From NCBI RefSeq assembly GCF_963082655.1, contig NC_081552.1:5456648-5520647 (forward strand): DNA of 64,000 bases, written 5' to 3'. The first letter of the stretch is position 1, and every line of letters begins with the position of its first letter. Shown here piece by piece: positions 10,010 to 20,650 of this stretch. The stretch comes from Stomoxys calcitrans (taxonomy: Eukaryota > Arthropoda > Insecta > Diptera > Muscidae). Both the position numbers and the translations under genes were made by a program. The notes under the pieces are model-generated. The model was not told the origin of the DNA. It saw only the letters and a program-made list of their open reading frames with translations, and searched no databases.

Positions 10010-11035
10010 TAGCGCTAAGGTTTGAGTTTGCCTGTTGCCTCTCAATACAAGGGAGTGTGCGTGTGTGTGTGTATGTGGTACCCTTTATATTGGCATTATT
10101 ACAAATTATCCTTGATCGTCGCAATTTTTTGTGTGATTAAGATAGACAGTCATGAAATATGGCATTGTACTTAAGGAAATGTCTATCTTTATCCTTCTTA
10201 AAAGGTTGCTTAGGGAGGTGATGGTTCTAGTAATTGTAGAAGTGTGGTAGAAATACAAAATCTTTTTCGTACACCAACAAGCCCACAGACAGTCATCCAC
10301 ATAGTAGACCTTATAAACTAAAGCATTTATCCATGGCAATATTTTATGTTAAGTTTCACTTTCGCTCTTACACACAACCACACACATCAGCACACACACA
10401 CACTGATAGCTGTGGCTCTTATGAGCAAACATTGAATTCCTTTTTTTTTCCTTCCAACAAGGACAACGTTCTTTTTATAACCGTTACCTTGCACTTGATA
10501 ATTGAAAATTGTTCTACATACATTATGGCGAGAACGACAATGGCAACGACGACAACGCCAGCGGGAACGGAGAGCGACGTTTGACGAAGATGTTTGCCAA
10601 GGGGGGGATTGGTTGGAGGGAGGAAGAGGAAGAATACAACGATAACGGTAAACTAGCAACAATGCCAACCAACACTAATAATAATAAATTTTTCCGATGT
10701 ACCATTGTTGTATACGTTAGTGTGAGCGTGTACAATCGTACATTTAAGGTCGCAAAAAGTTTTTTATTTTCATTATTTTTTATATGGATTTAAAGTCTTT
10801 TTAGTCTTTGCATTCATTCATTCCATTCGGCGCCTTGGTGTGCATGATATGCAAGGTGGATTGGGATGTATTTCAAAACACTTGGGTGAGTGAGGCAGGG
10901 CAGGATAAGGTTTTATATTTCGCGGATAACAGAAGACACCATTTAGTTTGTTTTTGAGGAAGGACGTACGAAAATAACAACAGGAAAGCAAAACAAAAAG
11001 ATTAAATCGGTGTTGGTAACGCCGTCAAGCTGCAC
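10010..11035. other. low-copy-looking DNA with GT/CA microsatellites
   Basis: (GT)n at about 10050-10073, (CA)n at about 10377-10403 and a GACAATGGCAACGACGACAA-type tract at about 10530-10580. No transposon signature. ORFs across it simply translate simple sequence. It could be host intronic or intergenic DNA. Confidence 0.4.
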
Positions 11036-11420
11036 TTTAGCTTGTGGTGGTCCTGTACCGCTATTCTACTCGTCCTTCTATAGCGTAGCCTGTTCGTGCC
11101 TAACTATATGGTGGTTTCGCTGTATCGTAGCAGTTTCTGATGGTTCATTACCATTCATACCGTACGATTCAGCTGTACTATAGCGCTGTTTATGCAGTCC
11201 AGCTTAACCGAAGTGCGGTTCTAGTGCACTAAAACAGAGTTTCTGTGATTCTACTGAACCGTAGCGTGGCGTCCATATCGTTGTTCTAGTGGCCGTGATC
11301 TACCGTGTTATGTTCCTGTTGTATTGTAGAGTGCATTTTATCGGGATTTCGGTAATCCAGTTGAACTGCAGCGTATTCCTGTTGTATTGGTTCAGCTGCA
11401 CATTTGGAAGCTTGCTGGAC
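11036..11420. repeat. decayed minisatellite-like tract around a TGTAnnGTAGCG motif
   Basis: Variants recur every 40-80 bp: TTCTATAGCGTAGCC, GCTGTATCGTAGCAG, CAGCTGTACTATAGCGC, TCTACTGAACCGTAGCG, CCTGTTGTATTGTAGAG, AGTTGAACTGCAGCG, CTGTTGTATTGGTTC. Spacing is irregular, so the unit cannot be fixed by eye. A plus-strand frame (11289-11654, 121 codons) runs through the end of the tract but shows no motif. Confidence 0.45.
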
Positions 11421-12844
11421 TACCCGCCACGGAGCAGCAGAACTACGCTGAACATTATGGTGTTAAAACACCGGTTTAGCAGAATGAGCGAACTCGTGCT
11501 AAGTCTCATTGCTCACAGCAGAATCTTTCTTTGGGTCAGCAAGGTCACTAAAGTGTATTGTAAAGTGGGACGGCAATCGATTGTTCAAGGGAAGTCGATA
11601 AGATGTGCAGTTAAAAGTAGAATTCAAAATTTGTTTTACGATAGCTTGAAATGAGATAATGTTATCCAATTAGAATATAATTTAAGAGCACACAAAATTC
11701 ATTAGAGAGTTTTTTTTTAACTCTTACTTACTCTGTATTGACCAATAAAGTCGTATTTCCTCTTACTTGCTGTGTATAAGTACTCAAGGAAAATTTAGAT
11801 TATTTTAGCTACTAATTACTATCAACAATGGCAATAAAGCTCTGCATTTTGTAATTAAAATAAATTGAAATCAATTACAAAGTTTGGATAAAATTAAGTG
11901 GATAAAATTATAAAATCCTTGATTCGATTAAGATACGTTTGACTTAATAATACGCCTAAACAAAATGAATGTCCTGGGAAAAATAACACTTGAAGATGCT
12001 CAATAGCAGCGAGACGGGTGACAATTTTAATGAATTTTGTGCGGCAATGTCTCAAATGTTTTTCTTCTCTCTTCATTATCATGGGAAACACGTAGCAACG
12101 CTAAAGTCACCACATGTTCTTGATGCCATTCAACAACAAAAACAAGAATAACATCTGTTTATTGGGGAATAGTACTAGAAATGTTTGTGTATTGTAAGCA
12201 CAAGTCCTTATGTACGAAAAACTAAAAAGAAAAAGCTGGAAAAACGTAGCCATGGGCAAGCAGCCATAACAACGACAATATAATGAGGTCTTTGTTGGCC
12301 ATAGGAATTGCTAGAAGGCTGTGTTTGTAACCACAAACAAGGAAGAAGAGAAAGAAGTTTTGGAAAAGCAACAATTGCCAGTTGCCTTGATGGTTTTTAT
12401 AAAGGCACGGACCTAACGAAAGCATTTGCTCTCTCCCTCTCTCTCTCTCCGCTCTATGATAGCATTCGGGGGAGTGGGGGAAGCAATGCATGATGGCAAA
12501 TAATGGAGACAGATGCTTGGCCATTTCCTGCAAACATTTAAGCTTGAAGTTTGAATGCAATGATTTAAACTGTTGAATTCCTAATGTGAGCAAAAGAGTT
12601 GAAGCGGTCTTATTGGGTAGGTATATTTTATAGCAAAAAGTCTTATACAAGCGTATGCTCTCCCCCGCCTCTAATTTCTCTCTTGGTTTCTTTTCAGCAA
12701 ATTTATACCAGAGATGCCAAAAATGAAACAAATTTAATTTACTCCCTTTAGGATAACCGCAAATGTGAATGAAAAAAGGACTAAGAAATAAAAAGAATTA
12801 CTATAAAAAAACACAGTTTATGTGTATGCCACTTTTTTTAATAT
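11421..12844. other. AT-rich DNA with a CT microsatellite, no gene recognised
   Basis: Holds a (CT)n tract at about 12429-12451 and a minus-strand frame of 169 codons (12222-12731) that I do not accept as a gene. TTGGTTTCTTTTCAG at about 12684-12698 looks like a 3' splice site but leads to no recognisable exon. Confidence 0.45.
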
Positions 12845-13055
12845 ATTCAAATATTTATTTTAATTCAAGCTCAAGGTCGCTGTCTTTTATTTAAATTTGG
12901 TCGCACAGCTTTTAAGATTTTTGTTTGTATTTTTTTACTCAACTTTTTATTTACTTGAAAATGCCCACCAAAGGATGGGCGAAATATTAAAAAATAAATG
13001 AAAATTTAAATAAAAAACAAAGACCTTGAGCTTGAATTTAAATAAATATTTGAAT
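12845..13055. mobile_element. inverted-repeat (MITE-like) element with 34-bp arms
   Basis: Arm 1 at 12845-12878 (ATTCAAATATTTATTTTAAT, TCAAGCTCAAGGTC) and its inverse at 13022-13055 differ by one base. The ~143-bp centre is AT-rich and non-coding. The target duplication is not obvious. Confidence 0.7.
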
Positions 13056-13087
13056 TAAAATAAATTGAAATAAAAGGGCCTAATATT

Positions 13088-13118
13088 ATATACCCTCCAT
13101 CATGGGTCGCATGTTCTT
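13088..13118. repeat. mini-me head fragment
   Basis: TATATACCCTCCATCATGGG followed by TCGCATGTTC matches the start of full-length copies just inside their hairpin. It is cut on both sides. Confidence 0.6.
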
Positions 13119-13204
13119 TTTGGCAACACTGGTTTAAACAGCTCACGCACGTTTCGTGTTTTGTTTCACTGTCAAACATCATCAGTTTGGTCTATAATTT
13201 ATCC

Positions 13205-13720
13205 ATGAATCGTCTTACAAACGAACAACGCTTGCAAATTATTGAATTTCATTATCAAAATGCGTGCTTTGTCATTTTTGGCTCAATGGGTAGGTAAATG
13301 AATCCAGAAAAAGTCATGAATCCTGAAAGAGTCACAGTTTGGTGCGGTTTATGGGCTGGTGGCATCAATGGACCGTACTTCTTCTAAGACGAAGCGAATC
13401 GTAACCTAACTGTGAATGATGAGAGCTACCTTTAGATGATATTCAACTTTTTTCGGCCCAAAATGCAAGAACTTGACTTGCATGACATGTGCTTTCAACA
13501 AGACGGTGTCACATGCCACACAGTACGCGTAACAGTGGACTTATTGAGAGCCGAGTTTGGTGAACATTATATCTCACGTTCGGGACCGGTCAATTGGCCG
13601 CCTAGATCGTGCGATTTAAGGGCTTTACTATATCTTGTGGGGCTATGTTAAAGCTCGTTTCTATACAGACAAGCCCGCTTCAATTGACGCATTGGAATGC
13701 AATATTGAAGCATTGTCCTA
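13205..13720 (+). pseudogene. mariner-family transposase, broken copy
   Basis: The start MNRLTNEQRLQIIEFHYQN (ATG 13205) is shared with the 6-kb element, after which most of the amino-terminal domain is deleted. The copy resumes with SHFWLNG-like sequence containing stops, then VTVWCGLWAGGI-type sequence. A long clean stretch at 13436-13651 has QQDGVTCHT (second catalytic Asp) and PVNWPPRSCDL with the candidate third acid 37 residues later (36 between). Frameshifts and stops before and after, and missing carboxy-terminal sequence, make it inactive. Together the two copies show the window once received autonomous members of one mariner lineage. No clear terminal repeats remain here. Confidence 0.8.
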
Positions 13721-13744
13721 ATTTTAAAGATTCAAGCCCAAGAT

Positions 13745-13905
13745 TAGCAAAGTCAATTTAAAGATGACGATCTATTTCCAACTTTTTAAGGAAACTTTCC
13801 TTTGGGTAAAAAATTAGGGTTTTTTTATTTTAAATGGTAGGTTAATAAACGTTAACTTTGCGACTTGTTATTAAAGACAAAAATCTAAAATGAATGATTT
13901 CTTGA
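13745..13905 (+). repeat. unclassified repeat Z, plus copy
   Basis: CCAACTTTTTAAGGAAAC, a TTTTATTTT block, AATGGTAGGTTAATA, TTAACTTTGC and AAAGACAAAAAT reappear as the reverse complement at 19165-19345. The copies are diverged but collinear. Confidence 0.65.
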
Positions 13906-14002
13906 GCCTACGGAAGGCACAACTAAGACTCGATTGGAATGAAATTTTGCAAGTTAAGTTTTGCTATCACTTATTCCTAACTTAAAATTTTTTGTCTGTT
14001 AG

Positions 14003-14645
14003 GTCGAAGATCATTACATTTTACAATTTTTGTTTGTTTCTCTTTGGAGACGATATCGCAATCCATTTCCATTCGCAATTTCCGGATATTGCAATCCATT
14101 TCTATGTGCAATTTCCAATCATTGAGCTCATCTCGAAAGAGAATCAAGCAAAAATTGTAAAATTTAATGATCTTTGCCTTATAGGCAAAAAAAAAAAAAT
14201 TAAAAAAACCTTAGCACAGGGAGCAACAGCGAGAGCCGTTGCTGTTGTCTAGTGTTCGAAGCCTTCAATAGAACTTTCAATAGATGCACAGAATCATTTG
14301 TACTATGGAAGTAGTGTAATTGCCACAAAAAAAATGTGTCATTACACAAAAGCATTGGAAAAAAGTACAGCTAATAGACAGAGATGTCGAACGAGTGGTT
14401 AATGTGGTAATTGTATCATAGATGCGTTTTCGCTACTAATACGATTCAAATACAACATACCAACGCAAGGCCCTTGAAGCCATCACACCTAATATGGTTG
14501 AAAAGTCTTCTAACCAAAGACGAAACGCGTCCCATAGTGGTTGGTGTATGTGTTACTATCTTTGGCTTTCCTTTTCCATTTGCAATCTCCGATCATTGAG
14601 CTCGTCTCGAATGAGAAACAAACAAAATTTTCTTTTTCGAGGTTA
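14003..14645 (+). mobile_element. fold-back element F, copy 1 (with internal hairpin)
   Basis: Terminal blocks pair TTTTTGTTTGTTTCTCTTT..GAGACGA with TCGTCTCGAATGAGAAACAA. The left end, TAGGTCGAAGATCATTACAT, is mirrored at 14130-14187 so that the left arm forms its own hairpin. The middle (AGCAACAGCGAGAGCCG, TGCACAGAATCAT) matches the middle of copy 2 at 26.5 kb in opposite orientation. The right arm (14397-14640) matches copy 3 at 48.1-48.3 kb. No transposase frame is present, so it is non-autonomous. Confidence 0.75.
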
Positions 14646-14739
14646 CTTTTTAGTTTTTCGAGCGTACAAGCCAATTACTAGCTTGGGTGTATGTCCATAG
14701 TAGCATAGGGAGAATTAATATCTGCACCCTCTTTTCAAC

Positions 14740-14893
14740 CGAACTTTAGGTTAGTTTTTGATATGGCTTCCAACAACTGTACCAAGAAGCATGGTCCAAT
14801 TTATTGCATAACCTGATGCGAACGTGTGCAATGCGATTCATGGTGGAGGGTATATACGATTCGGCCCGGCCGAACTTAATGCGATTTTACTTT
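14740..14893 (-). repeat. mini-me terminal fragment, minus orientation
   Basis: CTTCCAACAACTGTACCAAG and ATTCATGGTGGAGGG are followed by the hairpin TTCGGCCCGGCCGAA and a decayed end. Only the last array unit and the terminus survive. Confidence 0.7.
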
Positions 14894-15051
14894 TTATTAT
14901 TTAACAAATATAGATTTAAATATAGGTTTAAATGTCGTAACGATTGCCCTTCGACAGAGGGAAAAATTTGAGTTAAATGTAGACTCTTGTCACCCACCGC
15001 ATATTTTTTCCTCCTATTTAGTTTTTATGCTTTGAGTGTCATAAATTATCT

Positions 15052-16078
15052 TAAACAAGTAAAAGTGCGGTAAGTTCAGCCGGGCCAAATCTTATATACC
15101 CTCCACCATGGATTGCATATGTCGAGTTCTTTTCCTGGCATTTCTTCTTAGGCAAAAAAGGATATAAGAAAAAATTTGCTCTGCTATTAGAGCGATATCA
15201 AGATATGGTCCGGTTTGGATCACAATTAAATTATATGTTGGAAACCTGTGTAAAATGGCAGCCAATTCGAATAACAATTGCGCCTGTTGGGGGCTCAAGA
15301 GTAAAATAGAGAGATCGATTTATATGGGAGCTGTATCAGGCTGTAGATTGATTCAGACCATAATAAACACGTATGTTGATGGTCGTGAGGATATCCGTCG
15401 TACAAAATTTCAGACAAATCGGATAATAATTGCGACCTCTAGTGGCTCAAGAAGGCAAGATCCCAGATCTGTGTATATGGCAGCTATATCAGGTTATAAA
15501 CCGATTTGAACCATACTTAACACAGTAGTTGAAAGTAAGAATAAAATACGCCATGCTAAATTTTAGCCAAATCGGATAAGAATTGCTCACTCTAGAGGCT
15601 CAAGAAGTCAAGACCCAAGATCGGTTTATATGACAGCTATATCAGGTTATAAACCGATTTGAACCATACATGGCACAGTTGTTGGATATCATAACAAAAC
15701 CTGTCGTGCAAAATCTCATTCCATTCGGATAAGAATTGCGCACTCTAGAGGCTTAAAAAGTCAAGACCCAAGATCGGTTTATATGGCAGCTATATCAGGT
15801 TATGCACCGATTTAAACTATACTTAGCGCAGTTGTTGGAAGTGATACCAAAAACCGCGTGCTTTTCAGTCAAATAGGACTAGAATTGCGCCTAATAAGAA
15901 GTGTTTGTGCAAGTTTTCAAGCGGCTAGCTTTACTCCTTGGAAAGTTAGCGTGCTTTCGACAGACAGACGGACGAACATGGCTAGATCGACATAAAATGT
16001 CACGACGAATATTTCGAGTAGTTACAAACAGAATGACGAAATTAGTATGCCCCCATCCTATGGTGGAGGGTATACAAA
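15052..16078 (+). mobile_element. mini-me/DINE-1-like element, near full length
   Basis: The head AACAAGTAAAAGTGCGG with a mutated hairpin TTCAGCCGGGCCAAA is followed by TATACCCTCCACCATGGATT. About five ~150-bp units carry GATCGGTTTATATG, CAGCTATATCAGGTTAT and CGGATAAGAATTGC. Then come a (GTCY)n tract (GACAGACAGACGGACG, about 15959), the core TGGCTAGATCGACATAAAATG and the tail CATCCTATGGTGGAGGGTAT. The segment between core and tail has lost CAAGAATATATACTTTATGG. No protein is encoded. Confidence 0.8.
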
Positions 16079-16529
16079 TAATATTATGTTATTCGATAGT
16101 TTATTTATTTTTCATATTATTATTTTATTTAAATGGCAACACTTTACACTACATATATAGTTACTCTCTTTGTATGGTCTTTGCTCTCTTTATATCATCA
16201 GCTCTTTATGTTATTCTCTGTGGAGTAACTAACCTTCCTTAAGCAAACGCAATCCTGCACATACGCCGAATAAAAGCTTTCTCACTAGCTCGGCTCGAAC
16301 AAACGCATACACTCATTGCCCGTTGGGCTTATTCTTTTGTGTTGTGCTTTTGCCGAAGAGCTCGTTCCCTCGCTTGGGGAACTCTAGTTGGGGAAGAATT
16401 CTGCCAGCGACAACAGTTTGTTGCTTATGTTCCTGTATTGTAGACGTGTTGTTCGCTCGAATATCCAGTCTAGTCAAACCAGCCCAAGAGTCAAACATCT
16501 AACCGAAGGCCTGGTGCCACCACCACAAT
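16079..16529. other. low-copy-looking DNA upstream of the candidate leader
   Basis: AT-rich, then from about 16240 more balanced sequence with no transposon signature. A 61-codon minus frame (16313-16498) shows no motif. Confidence 0.35.
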
Positions 16530-17470
16530 CAACAGCCAATAAAAACTAATGGTCAACAAAATATCATCACTAAAACTCAGTGACATATTTCAGTTGTTTC
16601 ATTTTAGTTTCAAAGGAGGCCTCATAAAAGGATCTCAAACTGAAACTGCGGAAGACGAAACGTAATTGGAAAAAGGAACTTGGCAACAAAAAAAAAAAAA
16701 AAAATCAACCAAATAATGGTCCGCTCAGGCCGCGTTAAAAGTGAAAAGTGCTGAAAACTAATGTAGCAATGTAAAGTCCTGTGAGTGCGAGCAATACACT
16801 TAGCCAACGGTGACGGTGTACATATTATGTGTGTACGATTGTTTCTAAGCTCAGCATAGGCCTGAGTGAGCAAGTGTGTGTGTGTGTGTTCGTGTGTGCA
16901 CTAATCATTTGAATGCGTAAATGTATAGTGCGGCTCTTTGCTGTTAAGTATTTGAAGGCCTGGTGTGCGTGTGTGTTTAAGTTTTGTGACCGTTAATCCA
17001 ATAAAAATGTGAAATTTTGAGAGGCAATGTTGAAAGGGGCCGCTATACAAATGAAGTTGTTATCACAATCACCCAGCAACAATGGCAATAAGCAGCTATA
17101 ACAGCTACAACAAAATAAACAACGTCACCTAAAATTACCACTAATCATCCATCGAAAGTAGTGAAACACGACAACAATAAAACTAAAACGACAAAAAAAA
17201 AGAAAAGAAACCTCCAAGGAAAACGTAAGAAGAATGAATGAATCGATAAATTTGACAACACCCCCAACAGAAGCTATGATGAAGAAAGAAAGAAAGAAAT
17301 AACTGCTATAAATCAAATAGAATTAATTAATTGAATGCCACACATGAATTAAGTTTAATGTGAAGTACAACGGAAAATGTGTGTAAAAGCCCATGGTAAT
17401 AATCAGTGAGAAATAAAATGATGTAAAAAAAACGAAGAGAGAGCAAAATTAAAAATGCATCCGAGTTTTT
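16530..17470 (+). promoter_or_regulatory. candidate host promoter and long non-coding 5' leader
   Basis: This ~940-bp block is free of recognisable repeats. Its A-rich, CAA/GAA-rich plus-strand character is that of fly 5' UTRs (AACAATGGCAATAAGCAGC, ACAGCTACAACAAAATAAAC). Initiator-like TCAGTG and TTCAGTTG lie at about 16576 and 16589. GTCCTGTGAGTGCGAG (about 16782) could be a splice donor. ATG triplets hit stops within a few codons. There is no clear TATA or DPE. This is inference from composition; an intron or plain intergenic DNA remains possible. Confidence 0.25.
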
Positions 17471-17929
17471 TTTTATGGAATTTGTAAAAAATACCATAAT
17501 CATTTTCAAAACTAAACAAAATAATGGTTTCAAACGTTTTGATTTAGTCACCAAAACAAATCATTTAAAATATTCACTGCTATGAAAAACCTAAAAAAAT
17601 TGCACATTGAGTTTTGCCAATTGATTGGAATACACCTAAATGCAATTCTGGGATGTACTATACATAATGTAAAAGCGTAATTATCCAGTATTTTCCTATT
17701 GGTAGTGTAATGTATACCAAAATTTATCATGTTTTTAGATTTAATAAAAACATAGAATAGGTTCTATATAAAAACACATAAAAGAATAGAAAACATTATT
17801 TGGTATTTGCGATCAAGTTAAGGCCCTGAGTATTTTATATAGTGGCCTCCTCAATTCAATAAAATATTAAAGCCTAATTCTAGCAACGAAAGAAGTTGGA
17901 ACACAAAAGTCTTGACTTGAACATCAAAT
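17471..17929. other. AT-rich DNA, no gene recognised
   Basis: Poly-A/T-rich with low-complexity frames on the minus strand, and nothing supportable. Confidence 0.5.
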
Positions 17930-18215
17930 TCGTATACCCTACACCACAACTGTGGTACAGGGTATATAACTTTGTGCATTTGTTTGAAACGCTAAGAAGA
18001 AGACGGGCTAGACCCATTGTTAAGTATACCGATCGGCTTAGAATTACTTTAAGATTTGATTTAGCTATGTTCGTCTGTCTGTCCGTCCATGTATTCACAA
18101 ATACAGGTCGTGGTCCGATTACCATTTCTTTGGCTCATGAAAGAACACTATTGATTTTGGAAAAATCGGTCCAGATTTAGATAGAGCACTTTAATGCCAA
18201 AAATAGCCATATTTT
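17930..18215 (+). mobile_element. GTCY-containing mini-me relative, distinct subfamily
   Basis: TATACCCTACACCACAACTG and TGGTACAGGGTATATAAC form one end. TTTGTGCATTTGTTTG, AACGCTAAGAAGAAGACGGG and a GTCTGTCTGTCCGTCC tract (about 18072) with GGTCCAGATTTAGATAGAGC follow. The end sequence and single unit differ from the other copies, so it is a separate lineage with the same microsatellite core. Confidence 0.55.
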
Positions 18216-19164
18216 TTTGGGATTGTTATAAAATTTTACTGCTCTCGCATATGCTTAATAGTGTAGGTACACTCGTTTATGTCTATGTGTGTTGTTTTAT
18301 TCAATCGATTTAAACTTGAAAATTGTATTATCGCGAGAAGCGGATAAGTGTTTGGTCAAACTTAAAGCTACAAGTACTCAGAAATTCTACAATAAGTGGT
18401 GGCAGTTAAAGGATTAATAGCACCAATCAATAGGTAAATGTTAGAGGCTAGGGAGAGAGAAAAGAGTCACATATTCATTGTTGACTTCGCTGTCTGTATT
18501 CTTTTTAAAGCCTTAATATGTGGCCTGGTTCCTTGAATCTGCATTTTACTTTTATAAATCTTATCCTTGTCGTACTGGATCTTTTTTGGATGTCTTGAGC
18601 TGTGAAGGTTTTTTTCTCTTCGTCATAGTTGGAGAAATTTTCCTCAGCCAGTCTAAGTTGCATCGATCGGAAACTATGAATCGGAGAATATTGGAAGGAG
18701 CAAGTGTAGGTTATAGTGCGGGTCAGTTAGGACTTTCCACTTTATTAATTGCAAGTAAATTTGAAAAGGTTCAGCAACATGTGGCAAAGTTGAAATATAA
18801 ATTTGTTGTGTCTATTGCCGTATTGCAGCCTTTTGGCTTTGGCAAAAGCATATATTTTTGTTTAAGGACCTCCTTTTTTCCTTGCTTGCGTTTGATTTTT
18901 GCGACTAATAGTGCATTACTGCTATCTCGTCCTACTAAATACGCAATAATATTATTCATAAATGATAGGGTTTTCTTACATTGCTAAACGTTTTTTTTTA
19001 TTATGGAAATATCCACTTTTTATCTACCGTCGTAATTAGATGCAGAACGTTTTCTGGCATACTATTGCCCATACCTTTGATCATCCCCACTGACAAGGCG
19101 GGTTTTGGGCGCCTTTAAATAACCAATGGCCACGCGGAGAGGTCCGACTGTTTTTAACTTATAG
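18216..19164. other. unassigned DNA containing a 155-codon frame
   Basis: The plus frame at 18520-18987 is hydrophobic and F/L-rich in its first and last thirds. It contains NRRILEGASVGYSAGQLGL in the middle, which I do not recognise. Its antisense has a 62-codon frame. No splice or start context supports either. Confidence 0.3.
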
Positions 19165-19345
19165 AAATCTCTTATCTCTTATTTTTGTCTATAATAAGAA
19201 GATGCAAAGTTAAGGATCTATTAACCTACCATTGAAAATAAAAATGCTTACTATCACGGTAAATATTTTTCAGCAAAGGAAATGTTTCCTTAAAAAGTTG
19301 GAAAACGTATAATCTTTAAATTAAGTTTGCTTATCTTTGACTTTC
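19165..19345 (-). repeat. unclassified repeat Z, minus copy
   Basis: Read on the minus strand it gives AATTTAAAGATTATACG, CCAACTTTTTAAGGAAAC, TTCAATGGTAGGTTAATA, TTAACTTTGC and TAGACAAAAAT, collinear with 13745-13905. Confidence 0.65.
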
Positions 19346-19438
19346 AGTGTAATTTTCACCGTCTGCTAGATGATTTGTCGAACATTTTCTCTCTGCTTAA
19401 TGCGTTTCTTCGATCTTATCAGCGTCCATATTTTTTAC

Positions 19439-19540
19439 TTAAAATATGTGAGTCGTTGTTGCACGTCTTACTCGTAGATCTATAATGGTGTCCAGTGACT
19501 CTGAAACTTCAACATTCTTACTGTCAATTGGTTGCGACAT
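19439..19540 (-). CDS. short orphan ORF, 33 codons, possible exon
   Basis: The ATG in a good fly context (CTCAAGATGTC) opens a hydrophilic peptide with DSKNVEVSESLDTIIDLRV. A donor-like CTACGAGTAAGACG lies inside, so an exon ending near DLR is conceivable. I do not recognise the peptide. At this length, chance or a transposon-derived leader is quite likely. Confidence 0.15.
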   Translation of the reverse strand: MSQPIDSKNVEVSESLDTIIDLRVRRATTTHIF

Positions 19541-19589
19541 CTTGAGACAGACTTCTTGAGCTTAAAGCTAAACTTCAACCAAACTTCAA

Positions 19590-20085
19590 CCAAATCTGCG
19601 CCCTCAGAAGCCCAAGAAATTTAATTGGGAGATCGGTTTATATGGTGGCTATATCAGGTTATGGGCTGATTTAGACCATATTGGGAGAAAGGTTTGTACG
19701 GCAGCTATATCAGGTTATGAACCATACTTTGCACGATTGTCGTCATACCAAAACACCGCGTGCAAAATTTCAGAATTGCCCCCTCTAGAAGCATTAGAAG
19801 TCAAGAAACCAGATCGGTTTATATGACAGCTATATCAAAACATGGACCGATTTGTTCCATTTACTATTCTATCCGACCTACAGTAATAAAAAGTATTTGT
19901 GCAAAATTCAAGCGCCTAGCTTTCAACAGACAGACGGGCGGACGGACGGACGTGGCTAGATCGATTTATTATGTCATGACGATCAAGAGTATACATATTT
20001 TATGGGGTCTAAGACGAATATTTCGAGTTGTTACAAACAGAATGACGAAATTAGTATACCCCCTTCCTATGGTGAAGGGTATAAA
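19590..20085 (+). mobile_element. mini-me-like element, 5'-truncated
   Basis: Starts inside the array (GAGATCGGTTTATATGG), keeps two to three shortened units and the tract GACAGACGGGCGGACGG (about 19930). It then has TGGCTAGATCGATTTA, CATATTTTATGGGGTC and the tail CTATGGTGAAGGGTATAAAA. Confidence 0.75.
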
Positions 20086-20163
20086 AAAATATGAGCTTAA
20101 TTAAATATTAAAAGAATCAAAATTCTGGCTACTTTTAGTAATGTATTGTAGCTTTGTTAAAGG

Positions 20164-20345
20164 GGTCTCGATTGCTAAGTTAGTAGAGAGCAGGGATTAC
20201 CAGGGTTATGTTGTGGATTCGATTCTAAGCAGAGGGTTAAGTTTCTTCCTACTGTGGCATCACAATGCGCAAAAATTGTCTTAGTTAGTCTATTGTTAGA
20301 CTGCCACCTTACCTAACCTAACTTATCCTTGGTTAGGTTATAGTG
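20164..20345 (+). repeat. tRNA-derived SINE at the duplication edge
   Basis: An A-box-like TTGCTAAGTTAGTAGAG and a B-box-like TGGATTCGATTC at tRNA spacing are followed by GTGGCATCACAATGCG, TTAGACTGCCACCTTACC and a (TAACC)-rich end. A duplicate copy lies at 21642-21823. The duplication begins exactly at the first base of this SINE. Confidence 0.6.
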
Positions 20346-20527
20346 GCAATCTTATCTTATGCCATCAGCCAACAGTCCGAAACATCAGTTCTAGAAATAA
20401 CTTTTTTAATTCTGCAATAAGTTTTATTTATTCAAGCACCAAAGCTTTCTTCTGACTTTTTCAAACGTACATAGCTATAGATATTAGTGGGACATTTTCT
20501 TGGTTTTATTTTCATGATTTCTTGCTA

Positions 20528-20650
20528 GCGTTGGCGGCATTTATGAGTCCTTTAGCCATATAGAGCTTCTTGACAAAGAGGTGCGTGCCGCCCTATGAGA
20601 CTCCATACAGACGTAATGTTGAGCTAAACTGATTGCAGTTTCCTTCATCA
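20528..20650 (+). repeat. decayed fragment of the SINE family seen at 25.55 kb
   Basis: TTGGCGGCATTTATGAGTCC, GCCATATAGAGCTTC, ACAAAGAGGTGCGTGCCG resemble the 25.6-kb SINE body (CTGGCAACATTTGTGAGGTA, TCCAAAGAGGTGTCG). Duplicated at 22006-22128. Confidence 0.45.

Noticed and set aside
12684..12698. 3' splice site TTGGTTTCTTTTCAG
   Set aside because: No donor, branch context or coding exon can be attached to it.
12222..12731. Longest open frame in the window (169 codons, minus)
   Set aside because: No domain, aromatic/leucine-rich ends, and it spans the CT microsatellite translated as an R/E run. It looks like a chance frame.
18520..18987. 155-codon plus frame as a gene
   Set aside because: Hydrophobic, F/L-rich, no recognisable motif or start context, with an antisense frame of similar quality.
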